From NCBI RefSeq assembly GCF_014117445.1, contig NZ_CP059851.1, forward strand, positions 3,274,501-3,338,500: a stretch of DNA of 64,000 nt. The letters are read 5' to 3'. A program made the translations under genes and the position numbers. Source of the stretch: Sandaracinobacteroides saxicola. Lineage in GTDB: Bacteria; Pseudomonadota; Alphaproteobacteria; Sphingomonadales; Sphingomonadaceae. Shown here one piece after another: positions 26,100-34,052 of the stretch (positions are counted from its first letter, which is position 1; every line of letters begins with the position of its first letter). Under the pieces are notes generated by a model. The model saw only the letters and a list, made by a program, of their open reading frames with translations, was not told where the DNA came from and did not search any database.

Positions 26100-26771
26100 A
26101 TGGCGGATATCGGCGTCGAAAAGGCCAGCAAGACCACGGCCCCGCGGCGGACGCAGGCGGAGCGGCGCGCCGCCACCGAAAATGCCATCATCGACGCCTT
26201 CGGCCGGCTGCTGTCGCGGGAGGGCATCGGCGGGCTGGGGCTGAACGCGCTGGTGAAGGAGGCCGGCGTCGGCAAGAAGCAGGTCTATGACTATTTCGAA
26301 GGGCTGGCGGGTGTCGCCGGCGCCTGGGTGCGGGCGCGCACGGTCTGGCGCAGCCTGGAGGACATCATCGGCGAACCGTGGCAGACCTTCGTGGCGCGTG
26401 GCCCGGCGGAAAAGCTGCGGCATGTCGCGCTCGCCTATGCCGCTTCCCTCAGGAACAATCCGGAGCTGTGCGCCCTGCTGTCGGGCGAGCTGATCGGTTC
26501 GCCGGAAGTGCGCGCGGCGGTGGAGCATGTGCGCAACCTGGTGCGCGCCGATTTCGAGCGGGTGCTGGCGAGCGACCCCCGCCTGTCCCACCCCGACATG
26601 CTGAGCCTGAACCTGATCGCCTATTCCGCCGCCACCTATCTGGGGCTGCGGGCGCACCACCAGCCGCGCTATTTCGGCTTCGACCTGTCCGCCGACATGA
26701 GCTGGGGGATGGTGATGGGCATGTTCGACCGGGTGCTGACGCTCGCCGATCCCGACCGGCCAACAAGTTGA
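26100..26771 (+). CDS. TetR/AcrR family regulator of the receptor/Rieske cluster
   Basis: A 223-residue regulator starting at ATG 26100. The DNA-binding domain is RAATENAIIDAFGRLLSREGIGGLGLNALVKEAGVGKKQVYDYFEGLAGV. The remainder is a helical ligand-binding domain (LRHVALAYAASLRNNPELCALLSGEL). It lies between the divergent TonB receptor and the downstream lactonase operon, and near-identical dyads flank the gene on both sides, the second overlapping its own stop codon. This strongly suggests that it controls both halves of the cluster and itself, releasing DNA when the taken-up compound or a product binds. Confidence 0.88.
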   Translation: MADIGVEKASKTTAPRRTQAERRAATENAIIDAFGRLLSREGIGGLGLNALVKEAGVGKKQVYDYFEGLAGVAGAWVRARTVWRSLEDIIGEPWQTFVARGPAEKLRHVALAYAASLRNNPELCALLSGELIGSPEVRAAVEHVRNLVRADFERVLASDPRLSHPDMLSLNLIAYSAATYLGLRAHHQPRYFGFDLSADMSWGMVMGMFDRVLTLADPDRPTS

Positions 26772-26784
26772 CTGCCCGGTCAAC
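26767..26784. promoter_or_regulatory. Putative TetR operator 2 (before the lactonase operon)
   Basis: GTTGACTGCCCGGTCAAC is a perfect dyad (GTTGAC-N6-GTCAAC). It overlaps the regulator's stop codon (26769-26771) and lies 20 bases before the ATG of the SMP-30 gene, the place expected for control of the downstream operon. The inner bases GACTGNCYGGTCAA are shared with site 1. Confidence 0.7.
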
Positions 26785-26803
26785 GAATGTCTAAGGCAGA
26801 ACC

Positions 26804-27676
26804 ATGACCCTGCTTCCCTTCGCACCCGGCGATGTCTTCGTGCCCGCCACCGTCCTGGAGCCCGAGGCCCGTTACCCGACCGGCATGGGGCGCATCCTGC
26901 AACTGGCCGCCGACGGCTCGGCACGGGCCTCGGTCGACACCGGGCGGCGCGGCCTGATCTCCGGCCTGGGCCTCGGCCCTGATGGCGTGCTGTGGGTGCT
27001 GGACGCGCAGGCGCGCGGGCTGGACCGTTTCGCGCCCGATGGCCGCCGCCTGCCGACGCCGCATGCCATGACCGACATGCCGTTCGGCTCCGTGCTGTTT
27101 CCCGCCGACGGCACCATCCTGCTGGCGGAGCATCTGTGCGGCGCCACCGGGCCGTTCGCCGGCGGCGGGCGCGTGTACCGGTTCGATGCCGACGGCAGGC
27201 CGCTCGCCGTCTATGCCACCGAGACCAACGGGGGCGTCTCGGGCTTCCTGGGCGTTACCCACATGGCGCTGTCGGCGGACGGGCAGACCCTGTTCCATGT
27301 CAGCGAGACCGGCAGCCACATCTATGCCCATGACCTGATCGCCGACCGGCGGCTGGGCGCGATCCATACGCGCGAGGATCCGCCGGGCTTTCTTTTCGGC
27401 CTGGCGGCCTTGCCCTGTGGCGGGATCGTGGTGGCGACCGGTGGCGGGGCGCGCCGCCTCTCGACGCATGGCGAGGTCAGCGAACTGCCGCTGCCGCCGG
27501 GGCGGGGCTGGGCGAATCTGGTGGTTCGGGCGGCCGGCTTCGGGGGCGGGCTTTGGGCCTGCGATTTCTTCGCGGGGCGATTGGTCGCGCTTGACCTGTC
27601 GACCGGCGCGGTGCTGGCTGACAGGGCGCTGGGGCTGGAGAAAGCGCTGACCAGTGTGGCGGAGGTGCCGGCATGA
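26804..27676 (+). CDS. SMP-30/gluconolactonase-like beta-propeller protein
   Basis: A 290-residue protein of the SMP-30/LRE family, six-bladed propellers that hydrolyse lactones with one divalent metal ion. Blade motifs with the DGxLW/DADG pattern are visible (GLGLGPDGVLWVLDAQARGLDRF, YRFDADGRPLAVYATE, THMALSADGQTLFHVSETGSHIYAHDL, GGGLWACDFFAGRLVALDLSTG). No signal peptide, so cytoplasmic. It is the first gene of the coupled operon and its stop overlaps the Rieske gene start (ATGA). A lactone intermediate of the degraded compound is an attractive but unproven substrate. Confidence 0.8.
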   Translation: MTLLPFAPGDVFVPATVLEPEARYPTGMGRILQLAADGSARASVDTGRRGLISGLGLGPDGVLWVLDAQARGLDRFAPDGRRLPTPHAMTDMPFGSVLFPADGTILLAEHLCGATGPFAGGGRVYRFDADGRPLAVYATETNGGVSGFLGVTHMALSADGQTLFHVSETGSHIYAHDLIADRRLGAIHTREDPPGFLFGLAALPCGGIVVATGGGARRLSTHGEVSELPLPPGRGWANLVVRAAGFGGGLWACDFFAGRLVALDLSTGAVLADRALGLEKALTSVAEVPA

Positions 27677-28812
27677 TCATCAACCAATGGTATGTCGCGG
27701 AAGAAGACGCGCAAATTGGCGCGACCCCCCGCCGGGTGCGTATGCTGGGGCTGGATTTCGCGCTGTTCCGCGACGCCGCCGGCCAGGTGCACTGCCTGTC
27801 CGACGTGTGCGTGCACAAGGGCGCTTCGCTGGGCGCCGGGCGCACCGTCGGCAACTGTGTCGAATGCCCCTATCACGGCTGGCGTTTCGGCGGCGACGGC
27901 GCGGTGAATTACATCCCGTCGCTGGGGCCGGAGGCGAAAATCCCCACCCGGGCGCGGGTGGACAGCTATCCAGTCGAGATCCGCTATGGCTGGGTGTGGG
28001 TGTTCCTGGGCGACCTGCCCGAGGCGGAGCGGCCGCCGCTGCCCGACTTCCCGGAATATGACGACCCGGCGAACTGGCGCACCATCCGCGGTGAGTGGGA
28101 GTGGAAGGCGAACTATGCGCGCATCGTCGAAAACGGCCTGGATTTCGCCCATGCGCCCTTCGTCCACCCCAGCTTCGGCGACCGCGACAATGCGACGATC
28201 CATGATTTCGAGATCGCCGCCGATGAATGGAGCGCCAAGGCCAAGGTGACCTATATCCCGCCGCTGCCGCGCGGCATCTGGAAGCTGGTGCGCAAGGAGC
28301 GCACGCCGGTGGAGGCCAGCCCCGGCTTCCACCTGTCCGGCGCGACGATGCGGCTGGACGTGTGGCTGACGCAGACCTGGCGGATGGTGATCTTCGACGT
28401 GAACACGCCGATCGACGAGCACAACACCATCACCCGCTGGATCATGGCGCGCAGCTTCTTCCGCCGGAAGATGTGGGACGGCGACAGCGCCAGGCGCACG
28501 CTGAAAATCTTCGCGCAGGACACGCGCATCGTCGAGGAAATCTGCCCGGAGATCGTGCCGACCGACCTGCGCGAGGAGCTGAGCGTCAAGTCCGACGGGC
28601 TGATGAACGCCTTCCGCCTGAAGCGCCGGGAGCTGATCGAGCGCGGCTGGGCCATCGACGTGAAGCGGCTGCGCGAGGAGGTGGACGGCACGCGCGCGAT
28701 GGTGATCCCCTCGCCCGCGCGGGCCGAGGCGCAGGGGCGCAATTTCGTGCTGAAGACGGTGCCGCTGGTGCCCGCGCGCTCGCTGCCGCCGCTCGCCGAA
28801 GCCGCCGAATGA
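27673..28812 (+). CDS. Rieske non-heme iron oxygenase (alpha subunit type)
   Basis: A 379-residue oxygenase. The Rieske cluster ligands are C46-x-H48 and C65-x2-H68 (CVHKG, CPYHGW). The catalytic iron motif is ENGLDFAHAPFVH with bridging Asp157, His160 and His165; the third iron ligand is expected in the C-terminal part. Enzymes of this kind hydroxylate, demethylate or desaturate aromatic, terpenoid or tetrapyrrole compounds and need a separate reductase, which is not encoded in the cluster. It is translationally coupled on both sides (ATGA overlaps). Monooxygenase or demethylase activity is as likely as ring dihydroxylation because there is no beta subunit gene. Confidence 0.9.
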   Translation: MIINQWYVAEEDAQIGATPRRVRMLGLDFALFRDAAGQVHCLSDVCVHKGASLGAGRTVGNCVECPYHGWRFGGDGAVNYIPSLGPEAKIPTRARVDSYPVEIRYGWVWVFLGDLPEAERPPLPDFPEYDDPANWRTIRGEWEWKANYARIVENGLDFAHAPFVHPSFGDRDNATIHDFEIAADEWSAKAKVTYIPPLPRGIWKLVRKERTPVEASPGFHLSGATMRLDVWLTQTWRMVIFDVNTPIDEHNTITRWIMARSFFRRKMWDGDSARRTLKIFAQDTRIVEEICPEIVPTDLREELSVKSDGLMNAFRLKRRELIERGWAIDVKRLREEVDGTRAMVIPSPARAEAQGRNFVLKTVPLVPARSLPPLAEAAE

Positions 28813-30005
28813 AGGCGGCGCCCAGCCCGATCCTGATGCTGTTCCTGGTCGTGTTCGTGAACATGGCGGGGTTCGGGGTGGTGCTGCCGGTGTTCCCGTT
28901 CATCGGCACGGCGCTGGGCGCGGACCCGGCCGCGGTGACGCTCGCCATGGGCACCTATTCGCTGGGGCAGTTCCTGGGGGCGCCGCTGTGGGGGAAGCTT
29001 TCCGACCGCACGGGGCGGCGGCCGGTGCTCCTGCTCTGCCTGGTCGGCTCGATCCTGGCCTATGTCGCGATGGCGTTCGCGCACGACATCCTTGCGCTGG
29101 GCGCGGCGCGGCTGTTCGCCGGGCTGATGGCCGGCAACATCGGGGTCGCCTTCGCCTATGCCGGCGACGTCAGCGCGCCGGCGGATCGCCCGAAGGCGAT
29201 GGGCATTTTGGGCGCGGCCTTCGGGCTGGGCTTCATCATGGGGCCGGCGATCGGGGGCCTGATCGCCGGGCAGAACCCGGGGCTCGCCGATTTCGCCCGG
29301 GTCTGCTGGGCCGGCGCGGCGCTGACCGGCGTGGCGACGCTGCTGGTGCTGGCCCTGCTGCGCGAGAGCCTGACACCGGAACGGCGGGCGGCGGTGCTGG
29401 CGGCGGGCGGCGGGCCGGGCATGGGCCAATTGTTCGGCACGAAGCCGGTGGTCATCGCCCTGATGGCGCTCAGCTTCCTGATGATCGGCGCCGCGGCCAT
29501 GATGGAAACGGTGTTCGCCATCTTCGTGCATGACCGCTTCGCCTGGGGCGCGCGCGACGTCGGGCTGTCCTTCGCGCTGTTCGGCGTGATCACCGCCGGG
29601 CTGCAAGGGGGCGCCGCCGCACCGTTGATGCGCCGTTTCGGCGCGCGCGCCATGGCCGGCGCGGGCATTGCCGCCTATGGCGTGGGCGTTGCCGCCACCG
29701 CGCTGATGCCCACGCCCGCGCTGATGCTGGTCGCCTCCTGCGTCACCGCGGTCGGCGTCGGGCTGTTCAGCCCGGCCTATCAGGTGATGGTAGCGGACGT
29801 GTCGGAGGATCGCGACCGCGGCCTGATCAACGGGCTGACCCAGGGCATTTCCAGCCTGGGCCGCTTCGTCGGGCCGGCGGTGTCGGGCAGCTTCTATCAG
29901 GGGATCGGGCCGGCGGCGCCCTTCCTGATCGGCGCCGGGGTGATGGCGGTGGCGTTGCTGTTGCTGCTGTCGATGCGGCCGAAGGTGGCGCATGCGCATC
30001 CTTAG
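28809..30005 (+). CDS. MFS transporter, TCR/Tet type
   Basis: A 398-residue protein with 12 predicted helices. The loop 2-3 motif GKLSDRTGRRPVLL and the motif C-like GAAFGLGFIMGPAIGG mark the DHA1/TetA branch of drug/H+ antiporters. The start ATG 28809 overlaps the Rieske gene stop; the frame upstream of this is the antisense-free shadow of the Rieske gene. It probably moves the substrate or a product of this cluster across the inner membrane. A second TetA-like transporter is encoded at 43610-44824. Tetracycline export should not be assumed. Confidence 0.88.
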   Translation: MKAAPSPILMLFLVVFVNMAGFGVVLPVFPFIGTALGADPAAVTLAMGTYSLGQFLGAPLWGKLSDRTGRRPVLLLCLVGSILAYVAMAFAHDILALGAARLFAGLMAGNIGVAFAYAGDVSAPADRPKAMGILGAAFGLGFIMGPAIGGLIAGQNPGLADFARVCWAGAALTGVATLLVLALLRESLTPERRAAVLAAGGGPGMGQLFGTKPVVIALMALSFLMIGAAAMMETVFAIFVHDRFAWGARDVGLSFALFGVITAGLQGGAAAPLMRRFGARAMAGAGIAAYGVGVAATALMPTPALMLVASCVTAVGVGLFSPAYQVMVADVSEDRDRGLINGLTQGISSLGRFVGPAVSGSFYQGIGPAAPFLIGAGVMAVALLLLLSMRPKVAHAHP

Positions 30006-31197
30006 GCTGACGCTGCTCGTTTTGCTGATGATCGGCTATTTCGCCAATAAAACCTATATGGATCGTTATCTGCGGATGGCGGTGGCGCAGGCGATGGGGA
30101 AGCCGCAGCGGGCGGACTGGTATGAGCCGGTGGACCCGGTGCCCGGCGCGGCCTGGGCGCCGCTGCCGGTGGCGGCCACGCCGGCGATCGATGCCGGCGC
30201 ACTGTCGAAGGCGTCGGCCTACGCCAAACAGTCGAAGGCCGACGGCTTCCTGGTGTGGCACGGGCCGCAGCAGGGCGGCGCGATCCAGACCGCCGGCTAC
30301 TGGAACGGTTTCCGCCAGACCGAGCTGCTGGCGTCGAAAAGCATGGCGAAGATGGTGGTGGGCATCGTCATCGGCCGCGCGGTGAGCCAAGGCTTCATCC
30401 GCAGCATCGACCAGCCGGTCAGCGATTTCATCACCGAATGGAAGGGCACGCCGAAGGCGGCGCCGACCATCCGACAGTTCCTGCAGAACAGCAGCGGCAT
30501 CAGCCGCTTCAGCTATAACGATTTCAAGCCCTGGTCGCTGACCATGCGCGAATATCTGTCCGAGCATCATGAGCGCATCCTGATCGACGAGACGACGCTC
30601 GATTACCCGCCGGGCAGCGAATATGATTATTCGATGATCACCAGCGACGTGCTGGCGATCGTGATCGAGCGGGCGACGAAGCAGCGCTACGCCGATTACC
30701 TGGGCCATGCTCTGCTGAAACCGATCGGTGCCGCCGGCGGCACCGTCTATGTCAACCGGCCGGGCGGGCTGGCGCACACCGGCTGCTGCCTGATGCTGCC
30801 GGCGGAAAGCTTCCTGCGGCTGGGCGTGCTGCTGATGAACCGCGGCCTGTGGAACGCCGAGCAAATTTTGCCGCCGACATGGGTTGCCGAGACGGTGACG
30901 CCGTCGCCGGCCAATCCGCATTGGGGACTTCATATGTGGATCGGCAAACCATGTGTGAAACGCCTGCGCTGGTTCCCGCGCCGCAGCCAGGAGGTGGGGG
31001 TGCTGCACGGTGAATGTTATGCAGCGGACGACCTGTTCCTGTTCGATGGCAGCGGCAACCAGGCGATGTGGATCATACCCTCCCGCCAGCTGGTGGTGCT
31101 GCGCGTCGGCCCGCCGCCCACACGGCGCCCGGGCGACCCGGGCGAGTTCGACAACAGCATCCTGCCCAACCTGATGATCCGGGGACTGCGCCCATGA
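29992..31197 (+). CDS. Serine hydrolase, beta-lactamase family, membrane-anchored
   Basis: A 401-residue protein with an N-terminal hydrophobic anchor (ILRLTLLVLLMIGYFA). The S-x-x-K motif is SMAK (S117-K120). The second motif, normally YSN, reads YSM here (EYDYSMITSDVL), so the usual Asn is missing; the paralogue at 8808-9950 keeps YNN. The C-terminal part contains a Cys pair GCC and a third-motif candidate near HGECYAADDLFLFDG. It overlaps the MFS gene by 14 bases and the DUF2141 gene by four. An esterase or lactonase acting on the cluster's substrate in the periplasm is plausible. Confidence 0.85.
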   Translation: MRILRLTLLVLLMIGYFANKTYMDRYLRMAVAQAMGKPQRADWYEPVDPVPGAAWAPLPVAATPAIDAGALSKASAYAKQSKADGFLVWHGPQQGGAIQTAGYWNGFRQTELLASKSMAKMVVGIVIGRAVSQGFIRSIDQPVSDFITEWKGTPKAAPTIRQFLQNSSGISRFSYNDFKPWSLTMREYLSEHHERILIDETTLDYPPGSEYDYSMITSDVLAIVIERATKQRYADYLGHALLKPIGAAGGTVYVNRPGGLAHTGCCLMLPAESFLRLGVLLMNRGLWNAEQILPPTWVAETVTPSPANPHWGLHMWIGKPCVKRLRWFPRRSQEVGVLHGECYAADDLFLFDGSGNQAMWIIPSRQLVVLRVGPPPTRRPGDPGEFDNSILPNLMIRGLRP

Positions 31198-31601
31198 AGA
31201 TGATCATGACCGCCGCGCTGCTGATGGCGGCGCCGGCGCTGGCGGACAGCCTGACCGTGGAGCTGACCGGCGCGAAGGGCGAGGGCACGGCGGTGGTGAG
31301 CCTGTGGAAGACCGACAGCGGCTTCAGCAGTTTCGACAGCGCCAGGGCCGCCGCCACCCTGCGCGCGCCCATCAGGGCGGGCGTGGCGAGCGTGACCTTC
31401 GAGGGGCTGGCGCCGGGCACCTATGCCGTCAGCGCCTTCCATGACGGTGATGGCAACGGCAAGATGAAGACCAATTTCATCGGCATGCCCAAGGAAGGCG
31501 TGGCGGTCAGCGGCACGGCGGGCGGCATGCCGCGCTTCAGCAAATCGGCGATTCCGGTCAGCGGCAAGGCGCGCATCAGCATGGCGTTCCGCTACCTCTG
31601 A
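31194..31601 (+). CDS. DUF2141 family secreted protein
   Basis: A 135-residue protein with signal peptide (MKMIMTAALLMAAPALA) and the DUF2141 pattern: SLTVELTGAKGEGTAVVSLW, VTFEGLAPGTYAVSAFHDGDGNGKMKTNFIGMPKEGVAVS. The acidic DGDGNG loop is a possible Ca2+ site. Members are small periplasmic beta-sandwich proteins of unknown role, often near TonB receptors. It is the last of five coupled genes (overlap ATGA with the hydrolase). The frame is open upstream but the family begins at ATG 31194. Confidence 0.85.
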   Translation: MKMIMTAALLMAAPALADSLTVELTGAKGEGTAVVSLWKTDSGFSSFDSARAAATLRAPIRAGVASVTFEGLAPGTYAVSAFHDGDGNGKMKTNFIGMPKEGVAVSGTAGGMPRFSKSAIPVSGKARISMAFRYL

Positions 31602-31616
31602 CGCTATCCCGGCGGC

Positions 31617-31739
31617 ATGGGCAAGGAAGACACGGCGCGGAGCGAGCGGCTGAAGGCGGCGCTGCGCGACAATCTGCGCAAGCGGAAGGCACCGCGAGAG
31701 ATTTCGGAAGAGCCGGAGGTCAAGCCGAAAGACGACTGA
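31617..31739 (+). CDS. Small basic/acidic conserved protein (40 residues)
   Basis: A 40-codon frame, MGKEDTARSERLKAALRDNLRKRKAPREISEEPEVKPKDD, here cited in parts: SERLKAALRDNLRKRK forms a basic amphipathic helix and the tail is acidic (EEPEVKPKDD). Small proteins with an SERL-AALR-NLRRRK helix occur widely in sphingomonads, so I regard it as real. It starts 15 bases after the DUF2141 stop and converges with rsfS. No function is known. Confidence 0.6.
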   Translation: MGKEDTARSERLKAALRDNLRKRKAPREISEEPEVKPKDD

Positions 31740-31742
31740 GCT

Positions 31743-32117
31743 TTACGCCGCCGCCCCTTCGGCGCGCGTCGGCGCGCCGGCTTCGTCGAACGCCCACATT
31801 TTTTCCAGCGCGTAGAAGCTGCGCACCTCCGGCCGGAACAGGTGGACGATGACGTCCTTGGCGTCGATCAGCACCCAGTCGGCGGCGGCGAGGCCCTCCA
31901 GCCGCGTGCTGACGCCCAGCTCCTCCTTCGCCTTCGCGGCGATCTTCTGCGCCATGCTGGCGACCTGGCGCGTGCTGCGGCCGGATGCGATCACCATATA
32001 GTCGGCGATCGTGCTCTTGCCGGCGAGCGGCACCGAGACGACGTCCACAGCCTGGTCGTCGTCGAGGGTTTTCAGGATCAGCGCATGCAGCGCATCGACA
32101 CGGTCGGGGGTGGTCAA
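31743..32117 (-). CDS. rsfS: Ribosome silencing factor RsfS
   Basis: A 124-residue RsfS/DUF143 protein that binds ribosomal protein uL14 and blocks subunit joining in slow growth. Diagnostic segments are DDDQAVDVVSVPLAGKSTIADYMVIASGRSTRQVASMAQKI, ADWVLIDAKDVIVHLFRPEVRSFYALEKMW. The first codon with homology is TTG 32117, overlapping the nadD stop (TTGA); no ATG or GTG in frame is nearby, so a TTG start with translational coupling to nadD is inferred. The nadD-rsfS order is conserved in many bacteria. Confidence 0.92.
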   Translation of the reverse strand: MTTPDRVDALHALILKTLDDDQAVDVVSVPLAGKSTIADYMVIASGRSTRQVASMAQKIAAKAKEELGVSTRLEGLAAADWVLIDAKDVIVHLFRPEVRSFYALEKMWAFDEAGAPTRAEGAAA

Positions 32118-32707
32118 GCGGGGGTTTCCTCTGCCCAACGGGGCATGATCTGGCGGATTTGCGTGGCCGAGCGCGGGTCGTAGCCCAGGTTCAGGGTGAC
32201 GAATGCGGGCAGCGACCAACTCCTCCAGCCGGCGGGGGTAGGGTGGCGGAAGCGCCGCAGCCACGACAGCGCCGGTGCGGCGTGGCGACGGCCACTATAG
32301 CCCGGCCGGTCGAGAACGACAATCGGCACCATCGCGGCGATGGCCCGCCAGGCGACCCAGCGGTGGAATTGCAACAGATTGTCCGCGCCCATCAGCCAGA
32401 CGAAGCGCACCTGGGGGTGGCGGGCCTTCAGCGCGGCAATCGTGTCCACGGTCAGCGTGGTGTCCAGCGCGGCCTCGATCCCGCTGACGCGGAGGCGCGG
32501 GTGGCGCGCGACGCGGCGGGCGCTTTCGAGTCGCGCGGCGAAGGGCGCCATGCCGGCCACCGGTTTCAGCGGGTTCTGCGGGCTGACCAGCCACCAGATT
32601 TCATCGAGCTTCAGCCGCCGCATCGCCTGCAGGCTGATGTGCCGGTGGCCGCCATGCGCCGGGTTGAAACTGCCGCCCAGCAGGCCGACCGCTTGGCCCT
32701 TCCTCAA
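32114..32707 (-). CDS. nadD: Nicotinate-nucleotide adenylyltransferase
   Basis: About 197 residues. The adenylyltransferase signature GLLGGSFNPAHGGHRHIS contains the (H/T)xGH motif, and ADGRGQ-type NAD pocket residues (WLMGADNLLQFHRW) are visible. It makes deamido-NAD in NAD synthesis. Homology starts only at AVGLLGG; the nearest in-frame start is TTG 32707 (LRKGQAVGLL). The frame continues upstream to GTG 32821 through the GTGGGAACC repeat and proA hairpin, which would add a repeat-encoded tail and is considered unlikely. Coupled to rsfS. Confidence 0.9.
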   Translation of the reverse strand: MRKGQAVGLLGGSFNPAHGGHRHISLQAMRRLKLDEIWWLVSPQNPLKPVAGMAPFAARLESARRVARHPRLRVSGIEAALDTTLTVDTIAALKARHPQVRFVWLMGADNLLQFHRWVAWRAIAAMVPIVVLDRPGYSGRRHAAPALSWLRRFRHPTPAGWRSWSLPAFVTLNLGYDPRSATQIRQIMPRWAEETPA

Positions 32708-32737
32708 CCGGGGCGCACCTGTCCGGAGGCCGCCGCA

Positions 32738-32760
32738 GCAAAAGTGGGAACCGGTTTTGC
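32738..32760 (+). repeat. GTGGGAACC palindromic element, copy 2
   Basis: AAAAGTGGGAACCGGTTTT at 32740-32758, identical over 19 bases to copy 1, with GC/GC closing the stem GCAAAA/TTTTGC. It lies between proA and nadD. The following bases share CGCGAC and CAAT with copy 1, and a long hairpin begins 25 bases later, as in copy 1. Confidence 0.75.
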
Positions 32761-32783
32761 ATCCGCGACGGCCCAATGAAGGA

Positions 32784-32820
32784 TGACGGGCAGGTTCGTC
32801 ATGGACGAACCTGCCCGTCA
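32784..32820. repeat. Perfect 17-bp hairpin containing the proA stop
   Basis: TGACGGGCAGGTTCGTC (32784-32800), loop ATG, and its exact complement (32804-32820). The right arm on the plus strand encodes the native proA C-terminus (GDGQVRP), and the stop TGA (minus strand, 32801-32799) sits at the loop. It may end proA transcription or weaken read-through to nadD; it lacks a T-tract. Confidence 0.75.
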
Positions 32821-34052
32821 CCCCGGACGAGATATTTGTAGGTGGTCAATCCTTCCAGCGCGACCGGCCCGCGCGCGTGCAGGCGGCCGGTGGAGATGCC
32901 GATCTCGGCGCCGAAGCCGAACTCGGCGCCGTCGGCGAACTGCGTGCTGGCATTGTGCAGCACGATGGCCGAATCGACCTCTTGGAGGAAGGTTTCGGCG
33001 GCGCCCGCATCCTCGGTGACGATGCTGTCGGTATGGTGGCTGCCGTGGCGGTTGATGTGCCGGACCGCGCCGACGACGCCATCGACGACGCCGACGGTCA
33101 GGATCGCATCGAGATATTCCGTGTCCCAGTCGGCATCGACGGCGGGTTTCAGGCGCGGGTCGAGGGCGCGCAGCTCGTCGGAGACCCGCAGCTCGCAGCC
33201 GGCATCGAGCAGGGCCGCGAGGATGGCCGGCGCCATGGCCAGCGCCGCCCGGTCGATCAGCAGCGTTTCCGCCGCGCCGCACACGCCGGTACGGCGCAGC
33301 TTGGCATTGACCGCGATGGCGGCGGCCTTCGCCGGGTCGGCGGCGGCATCGACATAGACATGGCAGAGGCCGTCCAGATGCGCGAGCACCGGCACCCGCG
33401 CCTCGTTCTGCACGCGCGCGACCAGCGATTTGCCGCCGCGCGGGATGATGATGTCGATGAGGCCGTGCGCCGCCAGCATTGCGCCCACCGCGGCGCGGTC
33501 GGTCGTCGGCACCAGCTGCACGGCATCGGCGGGAAGGCCGCTCGCCGCGATGCCCGCGGCCATGGCGGCGTGGATGGCGCGGTTGCTGTGCGCCGCCTCG
33601 CTGCCGCCGCGCAGGATGGCGGCATTGCCGCTCATCAGGCAGAGCGCGCCGGCATCGGCGGTGACATTGGGGCGCGATTCGAAGATGATGCCGATGACGC
33701 CCAGCGGCACGCGCACGCGCGAGAATCGGAGGCCGTTCGGCCGTTCCCAGCCATCAATGGTGGCGCCGACCGGATCGGGCAGGCCGGCGACCGATTCCAG
33801 CGCGGCGGCGATGCCTTCGACGCGCTTCGCATCCAGCATCAGCCGGTCGAGCATCGCGGACGAAAGCCCGTTCGCTGCGCCGGCCGCCATGTCCGTGGCA
33901 TTGGCGGCGACGATGGCATGGGCGCGGGCGCGGATTTCGCCGGCGGCCGCGCGGATGGCGGCCGCCTTTGCAGCGGTAGCCGCCTTCGCTAGGACGCCAG
34001 CTGCAAGTCGCGCACGTTCCGAAATTCCTGAAATATCAAAGCTTAGATTCAT
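32799..34052 (-). CDS. proA: Glutamate-5-semialdehyde dehydrogenase (gamma-glutamyl phosphate reductase)
   Basis: A 417-residue ProA, the second enzyme of proline synthesis, reducing glutamyl-5-phosphate with NADPH. Typical segments are [38 protein letters not shown], the active-site strand [14 protein letters not shown] with its Cys and [17 protein letters not shown]. The start ATG 34052 overlaps the stop of the inserted A+T-rich gene (ATGA), which separates it from proB. Its last codons form one arm of a perfect hairpin. GTG 34061 is a less likely start. Confidence 0.96.
   Translation of the reverse strand: MNLSFDISGISERARLAAGVLAKAATAAKAAAIRAAAGEIRARAHAIVAANATDMAAGAANGLSSAMLDRLMLDAKRVEGIAAALESVAGLPDPVGATIDGWERPNGLRFSRVRVPLGVIGIIFESRPNVTADAGALCLMSGNAAILRGGSEAAHSNRAIHAAMAAGIAASGLPADAVQLVPTTDRAAVGAMLAAHGLIDIIIPRGGKSLVARVQNEARVPVLAHLDGLCHVYVDAAADPAKAAAIAVNAKLRRTGVCGAAETLLIDRAALAMAPAILAALLDAGCELRVSDELRALDPRLKPAVDADWDTEYLDAILTVGVVDGVVGAVRHINRHGSHHTDSIVTEDAGAAETFLQEVDSAIVLHNASTQFADGAEFGFGAEIGISTGRLHARGPVALEGLTTYKYLVRGDGQVRP

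Noticed and set aside
28809-30005. Tetracycline resistance gene
   Set aside because: It has the general DHA1 motifs, but its operon context with Rieske and lactonase genes points to another substrate; the same caution applies to 43610-44824.
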